Assembly (NCBI GenBank): GCA_900491605.1
Contig: UESW01004821.1
Location: forward strand, 124,001-188,000
Direction of reading: 5' to 3'
Length of the DNA stretch: 64,000 nucleotides
Source of the DNA: Calamus simplicifolius
Taxonomy: Eukaryota; Streptophyta; Magnoliopsida; Arecales; Arecaceae
Below the pieces are notes generated by a model. It saw nothing but the letters and a program-made list of their open reading frames with translations, ran no database searches and was not told where the DNA came from. Made by a program: the position numbers and the translations under genes. Shown in pieces: positions 35,077 to 45,159 of this stretch (its first letter is position 1; every line of letters begins with the position of its first letter).

Positions 35077-38000
35077 GTGTTTAATTATCTGAATTTGAGC
35101 ATTTATATTTTTGCTGTTTCTCTACATTCACATGCTTATGCTGTTACTATCTTTAATGGCTTAAACTTTTCTGAATGGCATAAGCAAGTCAATTTCTTAG
35201 GTATCTTTGACTTGACACTATTAGAAGAAAAGCCTACTGACATCATGGATATGAGCAGTGAGGCAGAGAAGTTAAAACATAAAGTATGGGACAGATCTAA
35301 TAGATTATGTCTAAGTTTCATGTGAATGACAATTGCCAACAACATTAAGTCTACTCTTCCAGAAAGTGTAACAGCTAAAGAATATCTTAAGCTTGTGGAA
35401 GAGCTCTTTCGTTCCGCTGATAAGTTACTTGCAGGGACACTAATGGCTGAACTCATGATCATGAAATATGATGGGTCGCGAAGTATGCAGTAACATGTCC
35501 TTGATATGACTAATATTGCAGCAAGACTTAAGACCCTAGGAATGATTGTGGATGACTCCTTTCTGATACAATTTATTATGAACTCATTACCTCAAGAGTA
35601 TAAGCCTTTTCAAATTAACTATAATATTATTAAAGATAAATGGGATGTTAATGAATTGGCCAGTAAGCTTACTCAAAGGAAAGGAGATTAAAAGCACAAG
35701 GGGATCATTCAATAAACCTAGTGGGTCAAGGAGCTGGTAAAGTTATCAAACCAAAATCCAAGAAATTTAAGAAGAAAGCACCCACTAAAGTATCATAGGT
35801 TGCTGATAATGATAAGAAGGAAAGGAAGAAAGATAAATGTCACTTTTGTAAGAAAGAAGGACATTATTAGAAAGATTATCTGAAACGAAAAGCTTGGTTC
35901 GAAAAGAATGATATCTTTCATTATGCTTCTCCAATTTATGAATCAAACTTATCTAAAGTTCCTTCTAATACTTGGTGGTTGGATTCTGGTGCCACTACTA
36001 TGCTTCCAATGTAATGCAGGGATTCCTTACAATTCAGAGCATAAACCCAAATGAGAACTTCTTGTTCATGGAAAACCGAGAGAAGGCCCCAATTGAAGGC
36101 ATAGGGACTTATCATCTTACTTTAGATACTGGGCATCACCTGAATCTACTACAAACTCTCTATGTTTCTTACTTTCTAGAAATTTAGTTTCTATTTCAAA
36201 ACTTGATGTTAATGGGTTTAGTTTTAAGATTGGAAAAGGATGTTTCAGTTTATTTAATAAAGATGATTCCTTTATTGGTTCTGGAATTCTTATGGATGAA
36301 TTATATAAATTGAAACTTGATGATAAATTTTTTGCATCCCTGATGTGTGTTCATCAAAATATTGAAATTAAGCGTAGTATGGCAAATGACAACTCTGCTT
36401 TCTTGTGGCATAAACGTTTGGGTCATGTATCCAAAGAAAGACTACAAAGATTAGTAAAGGATGATTCTACCAAATCTAGATTTTACTGATCTTAGTTTAT
36501 GTGTGGATTGCATTAAGGAAAGCAAACCAAACATAACAAGAAAGGAGCTACAAGAAGTACTCAGCTTCTTGAAATTATACACTGATATATGTGGACCTTT
36601 TGATACTCCATCCTTTGGTGAGAAAATTCTTTATCACCTTTATAGATGATTTTTCACGTTATGGATATGTCTATTTACTTAAAGAAAAATCTCAAGCTGT
36701 AAATGCTCTTGAGGTATTTACTAAAGAGGTTGAAAGACAACTAGACAAAAAAATGAAAATAGTAAGATCTGATAGAGGTGGTGAGTATTATGGAAAGTAT
36801 AATGAATTAGGGCAAAATGAGGTCCATTTGCAAAATTCCTCGAAAGACAAGCATATGTGCACTGTATACTATGCCGGGCACACCTCAACAAAATGGTATG
36901 GCAGAAAGGCGAAATAGAACATTAATGGATATGGTTAGGAGTATGATAAGTAATTCTCATTACCAAAATCTTTGTGGACGTATGCTCTTAGAACTGCAGT
37001 ATATTTACTGAATAGGATTCCTAGTAAGGCAGTTTCTAAAACTCCTTTTGAGTTATGGACTGGAAGGAAACCTAGTCTAAGACACCTGCATGTTTTGGGT
37101 TGTCCAGTAGAAGCACGAGTGTATAATCCACATAAAAAGAAATTAGATTCTTGAACTGTCAGTGGTTACTTTATAGGTTACCCAGAGAAATCCAAAGGGT
37201 ACAGGTTTTATTGTCCAAACCATAGTTCTAGAATTATTGAGACAGGTAATGCCAAATTTTTGAGAATGGTAAGTTAGTGGGAGTGCTGACAAACAGATTG
37301 TGGATATCAATGAAGTAAGGGTTAATGTTTCATTACCCATAAATATTCCTGAATCTACAATCATTCCTTACATTGTTCCAGAATTACAAAAACAAAACAA
37401 CAATGAACAATGTTTGAATGAAGAAGTACCCCATGAAGAGCCTAACCTACCAATAGCTGACAAAATTGAACCATGTGGAATAGTTTTAAGTAAACCCAAG
37501 GATACAAAAATCAGCTATTTCAGATGATTATTTGGTTTATTTGCAAGAGTCAAATTTTGATTGTGGCATTTATGAAGATCCTGTTTCATTTTTGCAAGCC
37601 ATTAACAGTGATAAGTCTAATAAATGGATTAATGCTATGAAAATGAATTAAAATCAATGGCTGAAAACAATGTCTGGGATCTTGTTGAATTGTCAGAAGG
37701 TTCTAAACAAGTTGGATGTAAATGGGTTTTTAAAACCAAACGTGACTTGAATGGCAATATCGAACGTTTTAAAGCTAGACTTGTTGCCAAGGGTTATACT
37801 CAGAAGGATGGCATTGATTATAAAGAGACATTTTCACCGGTTTCAAAGAAAGATTCATTAAGAATCATTATGGCTTTGGTAGCTCAATATGATTTAGAGT
37901 TACATCAAATGGATATGAAAATAGCTTTCTTAATGGGGATATAGAGGAAGAAATTTATATGGATCAACCTGAAGGTTTTTCCGTAGAAGGAAAGGATCAT

Positions 38001-39060
38001 ATGGTGTGTAAACTTAAGAAATCAATATATGGACTTAAACAAGCTTCTAGACAATGGTATATTAAGTTCAATGATACTATTACATCTTTTGGTTTTCATG
38101 AAAATATCGTTGATCGATGCATTTACCGAAAGATTTGTGGAAGTAAGTTTATATTTTTGGTTCTATATGTTGATGATATTTTACTTGCTGCTAATGATTT
38201 AGGTATCTTGTATGAGACTAAAAATTTTCTCTCTAAGAATTTTAAGATGAAAGATATGGGAGAGGCATCTTATGTGATAGGAATTTTCATATTAGAAAGA
38301 GATCACATGGATTGTTAGGGTTGTCTCAGAAAACTTACATCGAGAAAATTCTTGAGAAATTTAATATAAACAACTATTCAGCAGGTATTGTCCCAATAAA
38401 AGGGGATAAATTTAGTCTTATGCAATGTCCAAAGAATGATGTGGAACGTAAGCAAATGAAATCTATTCCATATGCTTCTGTTGTGGATAGCTTGATGTAT
38501 TTGCAAACTTGCACAAGACCAGATATCAGCTTCGCGGTTGGGATATTGGGCCGCTATTAGAGTAACCCTGGTATTGATCATTGGAAAGCTGCAAAGAAAG
38601 TGATGAGACACCTTCAAGGAACTAAGGATTATATGCTCACTTTTAGAAGGTCTGATCAGTTGGAAGTGATTAGATATTCAGATTCAGATTTTGCTGATTG
38701 TGTTGACATAGAAAGTCAACTTTTGGTTGTATTCCTATTGGGAGAATGAGCAATTTCATGGAAAAGTGTCAAACAATCTATCATTGCCTCATCCACTATG
38801 GAAAGCAGAGTTTGTAGTATGTTATGAAGCTACAATTCACGCATTATGGCTACAGATTTATTTCAGGACTTGGGATTATCGACACCATTACCAAGCCACT
38901 GCAAATTTATTATGATAATTCTGCGGCAGTTTTTTTCTCCAAGAAAGATAAATATTCCAGAGGTGCTAAACATATGGAATTAAAATACTTTACTATTAAG
39001 GAGGAGGTCAGAAACAAAGAGTGTACATTGAATATATTAGAACGGATCTTATGATTGCAG
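35077..39060 (+). pseudogene. Copia B gag-pol polyprotein, decayed
   Basis: Full Ty1/copia order on the plus strand: UBN2-type gag (VTIFNGLNFSEWHKQVNF; LPQEYKPFQINYN), a zinc knuckle CHFCKKEGHY with TAG in place of the next Trp (35870), protease WWLDSGATT with a frameshift just after (35995), GAG-pre-integrase LWHKRLGHVS (36405), integrase ending in TPQQNGMAERRNRTL, reverse transcriptase with KWVFKTKRDLNGNIERFKAR and YVDDILLAAND (38170), and RNase H (38730-39050). Stops at 35323, 37140, 38320 and elsewhere, and several one-base indels, kill it. gag is complete here, unlike in Copia A. Confidence 0.92.
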
Positions 39061-39546
39061 ATCCTTTAACTAAAGGTTTACGATCAAAATATTTAAAGAA
39101 CATGTACATAGAATGGGTCTTGGTTGTATTAAAGATTGATTATGATGATGTTATGTATTGAAGATTAATTATGATGATGTTATGAATGAAGATTGATTAT
39201 GATGATGTTGTGCTACTCTTGAGCTCATTAATATGATATGTTTTTAGTTTTATTTATTATTTCCTTTTTCTTATGCTTGTATACACTTACTTTTTAAACA
39301 AGAAAATTACTGTGTCTTTAAGACAATTAAGTGGACATTAAGTTATTTATATATAAATTATGTGACCTAACGTGATAAGTTGCTAGTATGCAATTTAGAT
39401 GTGTATGACCGCCATAACTCTTATTATGTAATTTATCATGTTAAAGTCAATCATAATGAAAGAATGACATTATGAAATTTAATTATGCGCGCCAATGTTT
39501 ACCTATTAAATATTAATGTCATAAACTTTCGGCCCAAGTGGAAGAA

Positions 39547-40143
39547 TGTTAGATTAATTTTACATTATGCCCTTTAATGTTAGATTGTTACGAAGGTGAA
39601 GAGTAAATCTTTGCTCGATCTAGCCTAGTATGCGAAACGCAAAGGGCCAGGAAGGCAAAGGGCCAGGGCCACCCATTATCATCGACTCGATCTAGCCTAG
39701 TATGCGAAAGGCAAAGGGCCAGGGCCACTCATTATCTTTTTCTCGATGTGCAAAAGACGAAGGGCTACCGAATCGGATGTTAATGGTCCAAAAGTTTAAG
39801 CCATTAACATTAAGCCGTTAATTTTGGTATTAAATAGAATTAAAGTCATTAATTTGGAAATACCAATTGAATGTTATATATATAAAATATTAGTCCTCTC
39901 TCTTTCTAATGAAGTTAGCAAGAATCCATCGCTATGAAAGGAATAAGGTTAAAAGAGAGAAACTAGTTATTTGTACAAGAGGCTGAAGAGGCTGTCAAAA
40001 TCTAATCAGATTCAAGTCTCAAGTCTATATACTATTATGATGAACTCAATAAATACTATTATAATGAATTCCGCATCAGGTAAGTATTTTTATATATAAT
40101 TTTATGTAATAAATTATTTGTTGAAGATCCTATATTGCTAACA
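39547..40143 (+). repeat. Copia B 3' LTR
   Basis: 597 bp, about 120 bp longer than the 5' LTR, mainly from repeated ggcaaagggccag modules (39645-39725). Confidence 0.92.
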
Positions 40144-40690
40144 AGAGTTTCTGCTCCCATAATTAACACTTCACTAACAAAGACTAGGCATCCTAGAGGT
40201 GGATTTTGGGGATCTAAAGGTAGATGCAGAAGCATAGTTAGAGTCGGTGCTCTTTCCATTCAACATTGTGAAAGGAAACGTTGTCCTGTTCGTTGTAGTT
40301 TCAGTTCATCTTCTAATGATAATGGCAGCATGGCTGGGAACTTCAGTGAAAATCATGAAGATTATGTTAACTCTAGTGTGATTGAAGCAGTCGAGGTGAG
40401 AAGTGGATCATGGTTTCATGATAAAGATGCGTGATGGTAGGCATTTGAGATGTGTTCCCAATAACCCTCAAGGAGGAAGCCTACCAGATTATGCTCCGCC
40501 ATTGTACTAAAGATGGAAGATGGAAGTGATCTTCTGCTTCCTATTATTGTCTTGGAGATGCCAAGTGTGTTGTTAATGGCTGCAGTTCGGAACGTTCATA
40601 TTGCTAGGCCAACTATATCTCAAGTGGAAGGAATACGTGAAGACGTTTCTGATCCAGGCTGGCAGCGGACTCTAACACGGTGGCAACAGA
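40144..40690 (+). pseudogene. Bifunctional nuclease (BBD/DUF151) gene fragment, left arm 1
   Basis: The translation reads RVSAPIINTSLTKTRHPRGG, then CSFSSSSNDNGSMAGNFSEN, YVNSSVIEAVEVRSGS, MRDGRHLRCVPNNPQGGSLP and VLEMPSVLLMAAVRNVHIA. These match the N-terminal half of plant bifunctional nucleases (BBD proteins, a wound- and pathogen-related family with the DUF151 domain). Homology ends at ARPTI; family members would continue into VKEMI, but here unrelated sequence (GIREDVSDPGWQ) follows. The catalytic C-terminal half is absent. Damage: a 2-bp deletion near 40407 and a 7-bp deletion at about 40500. No introns are seen over about 190 codons. Confidence 0.85.
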
Positions 40691-41959
40691 TTTAACGCGG
40701 TGACTTGATTCCAAAGAGGCGATCAAGGGACTCCACGCGTTGACCGAAGACATCCTCATGCGTTTCAAAATGAAACGGACTCCATTTGCTGGTTTGAGAG
40801 GACGTTGACGTGTGAAGCAAGCACTTGGAGGGATCCAGCGTGGCAGCGTAACAACCATCCAGCGTTCATGCATGCGATGTTTTCTCCAACGAACAGTCTT
40901 CACGCGTTCAGAGTTGGCCGTTGGCGTTATCTAATGACTTCACACGGTTTTCAACGCACTTTCAATAATAATTTACATATTTCATCCAGATAAAGATGTT
41001 TAGCCGATTTTCTTTTGCTCATCTGAGTCATTCAACGATTATCCAACGATCAAAGAGAAGAGCGTACTTAGAAGGACGTTAAGATGTGATGTGATTTTTA
41101 CGCATATTCAACATGCTATGGGTAGCAACTTTTTTAAATATATATATATAAAAAAGGCCATCGATCTTTAATATTGAGATAAAGAGCTGAATACTTTTAG
41201 AGTTTTTCAATAGAAGAGGATCTGAAGTTGCACGTTCATTAATTAAAAAATATAAATTTTTTTAGTTTTCTTTTGGTTTTATTATGAACTAATTTTTTTT
41301 ATCGAGCATTGATGTAATCTATCAATGAACACATAATTTATTTTATTAGTTATTTTATTTTAATATTTCATGATTGAGTGTTTAATTCTTATGATTGATG
41401 CTTCAATTTATTGTTTGATTAATTGAATTATGAGAGATGATTTGAACCGAAATTTATTATTTGAATCTAGAATTAAACACTATTAGTTGAATGAAAATAG
41501 GGATATTTTATCATGATTAATGTGATTTTTAGAAAAATTCAAAATAGGTAATGAGTCTTCAAATTAATTAAATTCACATAAATATGGAGTTGTTAGTTGA
41601 AGATATTTTTGATATCGTTTAAGAGAAATATTGAATAATTAAGTAATCATCAACATGGGATTATTAGAATTTAATGATTAAGAAGAATAAATTATATAGA
41701 ATTTGTTAGGTAAAATCAATCACTCAGATCTATTCTCATCAAGTTTTTACACGTTTAAATTTTTAGGCTCTATTAATTTTTAGACTAAATAATTTTACAA
41801 TAGAAAGACTAAATATTTTACAATAGAACATTCCGTTTATATTTGATTTTCCAAATAGTAATTAATTTAGTAAATTTTAATATTTAATAACATAATTAAT
41901 TTCTATGATTTTGACATCCTTTTCTAAAAATACTTTACTATTTGTTACGATTCCGTGCG
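40691..41959. other. Inner left arm of foldback 1
   Basis: The outer 300 bp (GC-moderate, with cgttgacgtgtgaagcaagc) match the right arm at 43000-43320. Most of the rest is AT-rich and pairs imperfectly with 42000-42980. No coding sequence was recognised. Confidence 0.6.
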
Positions 41960-41997
41960 CTTGCAGATTAACTTGTTTGCATAAATTAATCTGCAAG
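41960..41997. repeat. Centre of foldback 1: stem and loop
   Basis: CTTGCAGATTAA (41960-41971) and its inverse TTAATCTGCAAG (41986-41997) bracket a 14-nt loop. Less perfect pairing continues outward (actttactatttgtta and taacaaatagtaaagt). Confidence 0.9.
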
Positions 41998-42611
41998 TGT
42001 ACATAACAAATAGTAAAGTATGTTTAGAAAAGGATGATTACTATTTAAAAAATCAAATATAAATGATAAAATTATTTAGTCTAAAAATTAACATAAATGT
42101 ATAAAAATATGATAAGAATATATCTAGAGTGATTGATTTCACTTAACAAATCTTAATTATTAAATTCTAATAATCCAATATTGATGATTAAAAATTTCTT
42201 AATTATTCAATATCTTCATTCGAACTATATCAAAAATATCTCCAACTAATAACTCCATGTGAATTACGTACTTTGAATTTTTAAAAATTACATTCATCGC
42301 GATAAAGTATCTCTACTTTCGCTCAACTAATAGTATTTAATTTTAGATCCAAAATAATAAATCACCTTTCGGTCTCATTATGATTCAATTGATCAAACAA
42401 TAAATTGTAAGAATTAATTATAAAAAATAACAAATCAGCTCTCAGTCTTATTGTAATTTAATTAATCAAACAATAAATTATAAGCATTAATCATAAGAAT
42501 TAAACACTTAATCATGAAAATATTAAAATAAAAAACTAATAAAATAAATTATGTGTTCATTGAGGTGCTTTAGAAAACATTGGAAGCAATTGATAACGTG
42601 CAGCTTCATAT

Positions 42612-42828
42612 CCCATTCCATATTTTAAAATTATAAGTATGCCATCAAGGATAACTTTAGTTATTCTTGATTCACTAGATAATAAGTTTAGGGAAACCAT
42701 GAGTTATTCCTTTTGGTTAAATTTTTTTAGAAATATCCCTTCTAATAATAGCTTTTAGGGATAAAAAGAAAATTCAAGAGATATTCTTCCTTATCTCCTA
42801 TTTCAAACACTTCCTAAAGTCTTTAGCT
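42612..42828 (-). mobile_element. MITE-like insertion in foldback right arm
   Basis: Sequence present only in the right arm of copy 1. On the minus strand it begins ggaagtgtttgaaataggag, nearly the same as the terminus at 10440 (ggctgtgtttgaaataggag). The corresponding place in the left arm and in copy 2 lacks it, so it entered after the palindrome formed. Confidence 0.6.
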
Positions 42829-43329
42829 CTCTATCTCTATATTAAAGATTTATATTTAAAAAGTCGCTACTTGTTGAATACGCTTAAAATACGTTTAAAA
42901 GTCACCGTCTTAAGTTTCTTCAAATGCATTCTTCTTTTTGACCGTTGGATAATCGAGATAAGCCAAAAAAAAAAAAAAAAATAGCGGCTAAACATCTTTA
43001 TAAAATACGCGTATTATCGTTGAAAGCACGTTGAAAACCGTGTGAAGTCCTGGATAACGCCAGGCCAACTCTGAACGCGTGAAGGCTGTTCGTTGGAGAA
43101 AACATCGCATGCATGAACGCTGGCTGGTTGTTACGCTTCCACGCTGGATCCCTCCAAGTGCTTGCTTCACACGTCAACGTCCTCTCAAACCAGAAATGAA
43201 AGGAATCCGTTTCATGTTGTTGGAAACGCATGATGATGCCTTCGGTCAACGCCTGGAGTCCCTTGATCACTGCCGGTTCTTGGAATCAAGCCACCGCGTT
43301 AAATCTGTTGCCACGTGTTAGAGTCCGCT

Positions 43330-43998
43330 GCCAGCCTGGATTAGAACGTCTTCACGTATTCCTTCTACTACTTGATATACAGTTGGCCTAGAAATATGAA
43401 CGTTCCGAACTGCAGCCATTACAACACACTTGGCATCTCCAAGACAATATAGGAAGCAGAAGATCACTTCCATCTTCCATATTTAGTACAATGGCGGAGC
43501 ATAATCTGGTAGGCTTCCTCCTTGAGGGTTATTGGGAACACATCTCAAATGCCTACCATCACGCATCTTTATCATGAAACCATCTGATCCACTTCTCACC
43601 TCGACTGCTTCAATCACACTAGAGTTAACATAATCTTCATGATTTTCACTGAAGTTCCCAGCCATGCTGCCATTATCATTAGAAGATGAACTGAAACTAC
43701 AACGAACAGGACAACGTTTCCTTTCACAATGTTGAATGGAAAGAGCACCGACTCTAACTATGCTTCTGCATCTACCTTTAGATCCCCAAAATCCACCTCT
43801 AGGATGCCTAGTCTTTGTTAGTGAAGTGTTAATTATGGGAGCAGAAACTCTTGCTCGCTTAGCATGATGATCTCGCTTCCGCTCATTATGGAACAGCTCA
43901 TAGTTGCCCATAGGCTGAATGAATGCCATGTATCTCATGTGGGCCATAGCAATACATGGCTCTTTGGACAGGCAGCCACCCTGGGTATCTTTGTACAA
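43330..43998 (-). pseudogene. Bifunctional nuclease gene fragment, right arm 1
   Basis: The minus-strand frame 43998-43483 runs without interruption from MYKDTQGGCLSK through AKRARVSAPIINTSL to MIKMRDGRHLRCVPNNPQGG and SLPDYAP. The same 7-bp deletion as in the left arm (43495-43500) then shifts it into a stop. The remaining homology (MEDGSDLLLPIIV, LEMPSVLLMA) extends to about 43340 in another frame with a further 1-bp deletion. This arm shows the Copia B empty site. It represents at most the N-terminal half of a BBD protein. Confidence 0.87.
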
Positions 43999-44289
43999 AA
44001 TAAAGTTTGTTCAGCCTAAGGATAACTGAATCTCATTTCCAATAACAGAATCCCATTTCCAACACAGCAACCAATCGGGAGCAGCTGCAGGAGTGGTTAT
44101 ATGTGTCAGTTCTGAAAAGCAGTCATTCTAAAAACTCTAAGTGCTTAATGTTCGTCTAAAATCTTTTATTTTTTCTTTAAATAAAAAAATAATAAAAATT
44201 AAATAAATAAATTTAACTTAAAATAAATTAAAAATTAGCTAATATCGTTATAAAAGTATATGAATTAAATTATCGGATTTACACATATC

Positions 44290-44485
44290 CATAAGAGTTT
44301 CCGCTCGAATGCCATCAATTGAAAGCTCAGGCATCGTAACGTGAGAACATGGGTGTCGTAATAGCCTTTCGAGGATGTCGTTCATTCCTGCTGTAAGAGT
44401 TTTGCTCGTGTGTCATCATTTTAAAGCTCGGGTGTCATAACATGATAACTGGGGCATCGTCATTTTGCAGCAGTCGCAAGTTCTT
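44290..44485 (+). repeat. Two isolated monomers of the GGTGTCGTAA repeat family
   Basis: gggtgtcgtaatagcc and related phrases (taaagctcgggtgtc, gtgagaacatgggtgtcg) match the array at 61380-62782 in the same orientation. They precede the short TATA-ORF unit. Confidence 0.75.
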
Positions 44486-44675
44486 CTATAATTAAAATTA
44501 TTAGTCATTGCAATTTTTTTTTACAATGTCATACAAAAACACTTTTTTGCGTTTCCACATGGACATCTATGGCCTCGCTTTCTCTTCTTCATACTTGTAT
44601 GCTCAAAAAGGAATTTCGGAGCATTCTCTGATGGCGCCTTACCAATGGCTCTCTGAGATCCACCAGAATCAGTCT

Positions 44676-44783
44676 TCAGCGTTCTCTTAGCAGTCTGCTT
44701 TTCAACAACATCTTCATCGGAGCCATCGAGCCCAAGTTGATGCTAAAGGAGAAAGCCAACTCGTCTGCCTCTGATGTCATCAT
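44676..44783 (-). CDS. Conserved 35-residue ORF behind a TATA box, copy 1
   Basis: The minus-strand ATG at 44783 opens a 36-codon frame (MMTSEADELAFSFSINLG...) ending at TGA 44676. A strong TATA box (CTATAAAAGG, 44861-44870) lies 78 bp upstream. The same layout and start are present at 55492-55599 and the stop is shared. Beyond the stop the frame stays coding-like (LREP...), so it may be the first exon of a longer, decayed transposon gene. No family was recognised. Confidence 0.35.
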   Translation of the reverse strand: MMTSEADELAFSFSINLGSMAPMKMLLKSRLLRER

Positions 44784-44860
44784 GGGCGAAGCTTTCTTAG
44801 ACTATCTCTCTCGATCAAAGAGAACCTTTCGTGTGGTTGCAGGCAATACTCATCCTTTTC

Positions 44861-44870
44861 CCTTTTATAG
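44861..44870 (-). promoter_or_regulatory. TATA box, copy 1
   Basis: CTATAAAAGGG on the minus strand upstream of the 35-residue ORF; conserved as CTATAAAAG near 55677-55685. Confidence 0.45.
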
Positions 44871-45159
44871 CCATCGAGTTAGGGGATGGGGGACAAAACC
44901 ATTAATGAAGAGAGTGCCAAAAATCAAATCTCGTCGAACTTAGTGTTCTGATCCCCGAATCGGAACAAGTATCGGCCATGCTAGCGTTCTTTGTTATAGT
45001 AAATCGAAGTGTCTCTCCTCGCATGACGGAATGAGCACTTTTCAATCATTCAATCGGCCACATGGCGCCCGTGCTTTAAATGCACGCTGAATGGATAAGC
45101 TTTACAACATTCGAAGAAAAAACCGATCGTAAAAAGATCTATGATACCCCTGCATTTTG

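Larger units (their letters stand above)
33503..40143 (+). mobile_element. Copia B LTR retrotransposon in foldback left arm
   Basis: LTRs start TGTTAG and end CTAACA (33503-33976 and 39547-40143). A perfect 5-bp target duplication AGAGT flanks the element (33498-33502 and 40144-40148). The inverted right arm retains the uninterrupted sequence (gcaagagtttctg), which proves the insertion. The PBS TGGTATCAGAGCC begins at 33980 and the polypurine tract aagtggaagaa precedes the 3' LTR. The 3' LTR is longer because of a ~65-bp tandem duplication around 39620-39720 (gatctagcctagtatgcgaa). It is a different family from Copia A. Confidence 0.95.
33316..44032. repeat. Foldback 1: giant inverted repeat with ~2-kb arms
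   Basis: Sequence starting agattcagttatcct at 33316 is matched, inverted, by the sequence ending at 44032. Matching continues inward through the nuclease gene fragments and AT-rich DNA to a 14-nt loop at 41972-41985. With Copia B (33503-40143) removed, the left arm is about 2.0 kb; the right arm is about 2.05 kb including a MITE-like insert. The arms match closely in the gene-derived outer half and less well in the AT-rich inner part and at 40700-40990. No transposase, 9-bp or other target duplication was identified, so the element class is unknown. The right arm may extend beyond 44032. Confidence 0.9.

Noticed and set aside
33316..44032. Foldback as a Mutator element with long terminal repeats
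   Set aside because: No 9-bp target duplication or MULE terminus is visible, and the left outer edge is replaced by the Copia A LTR; class left open.
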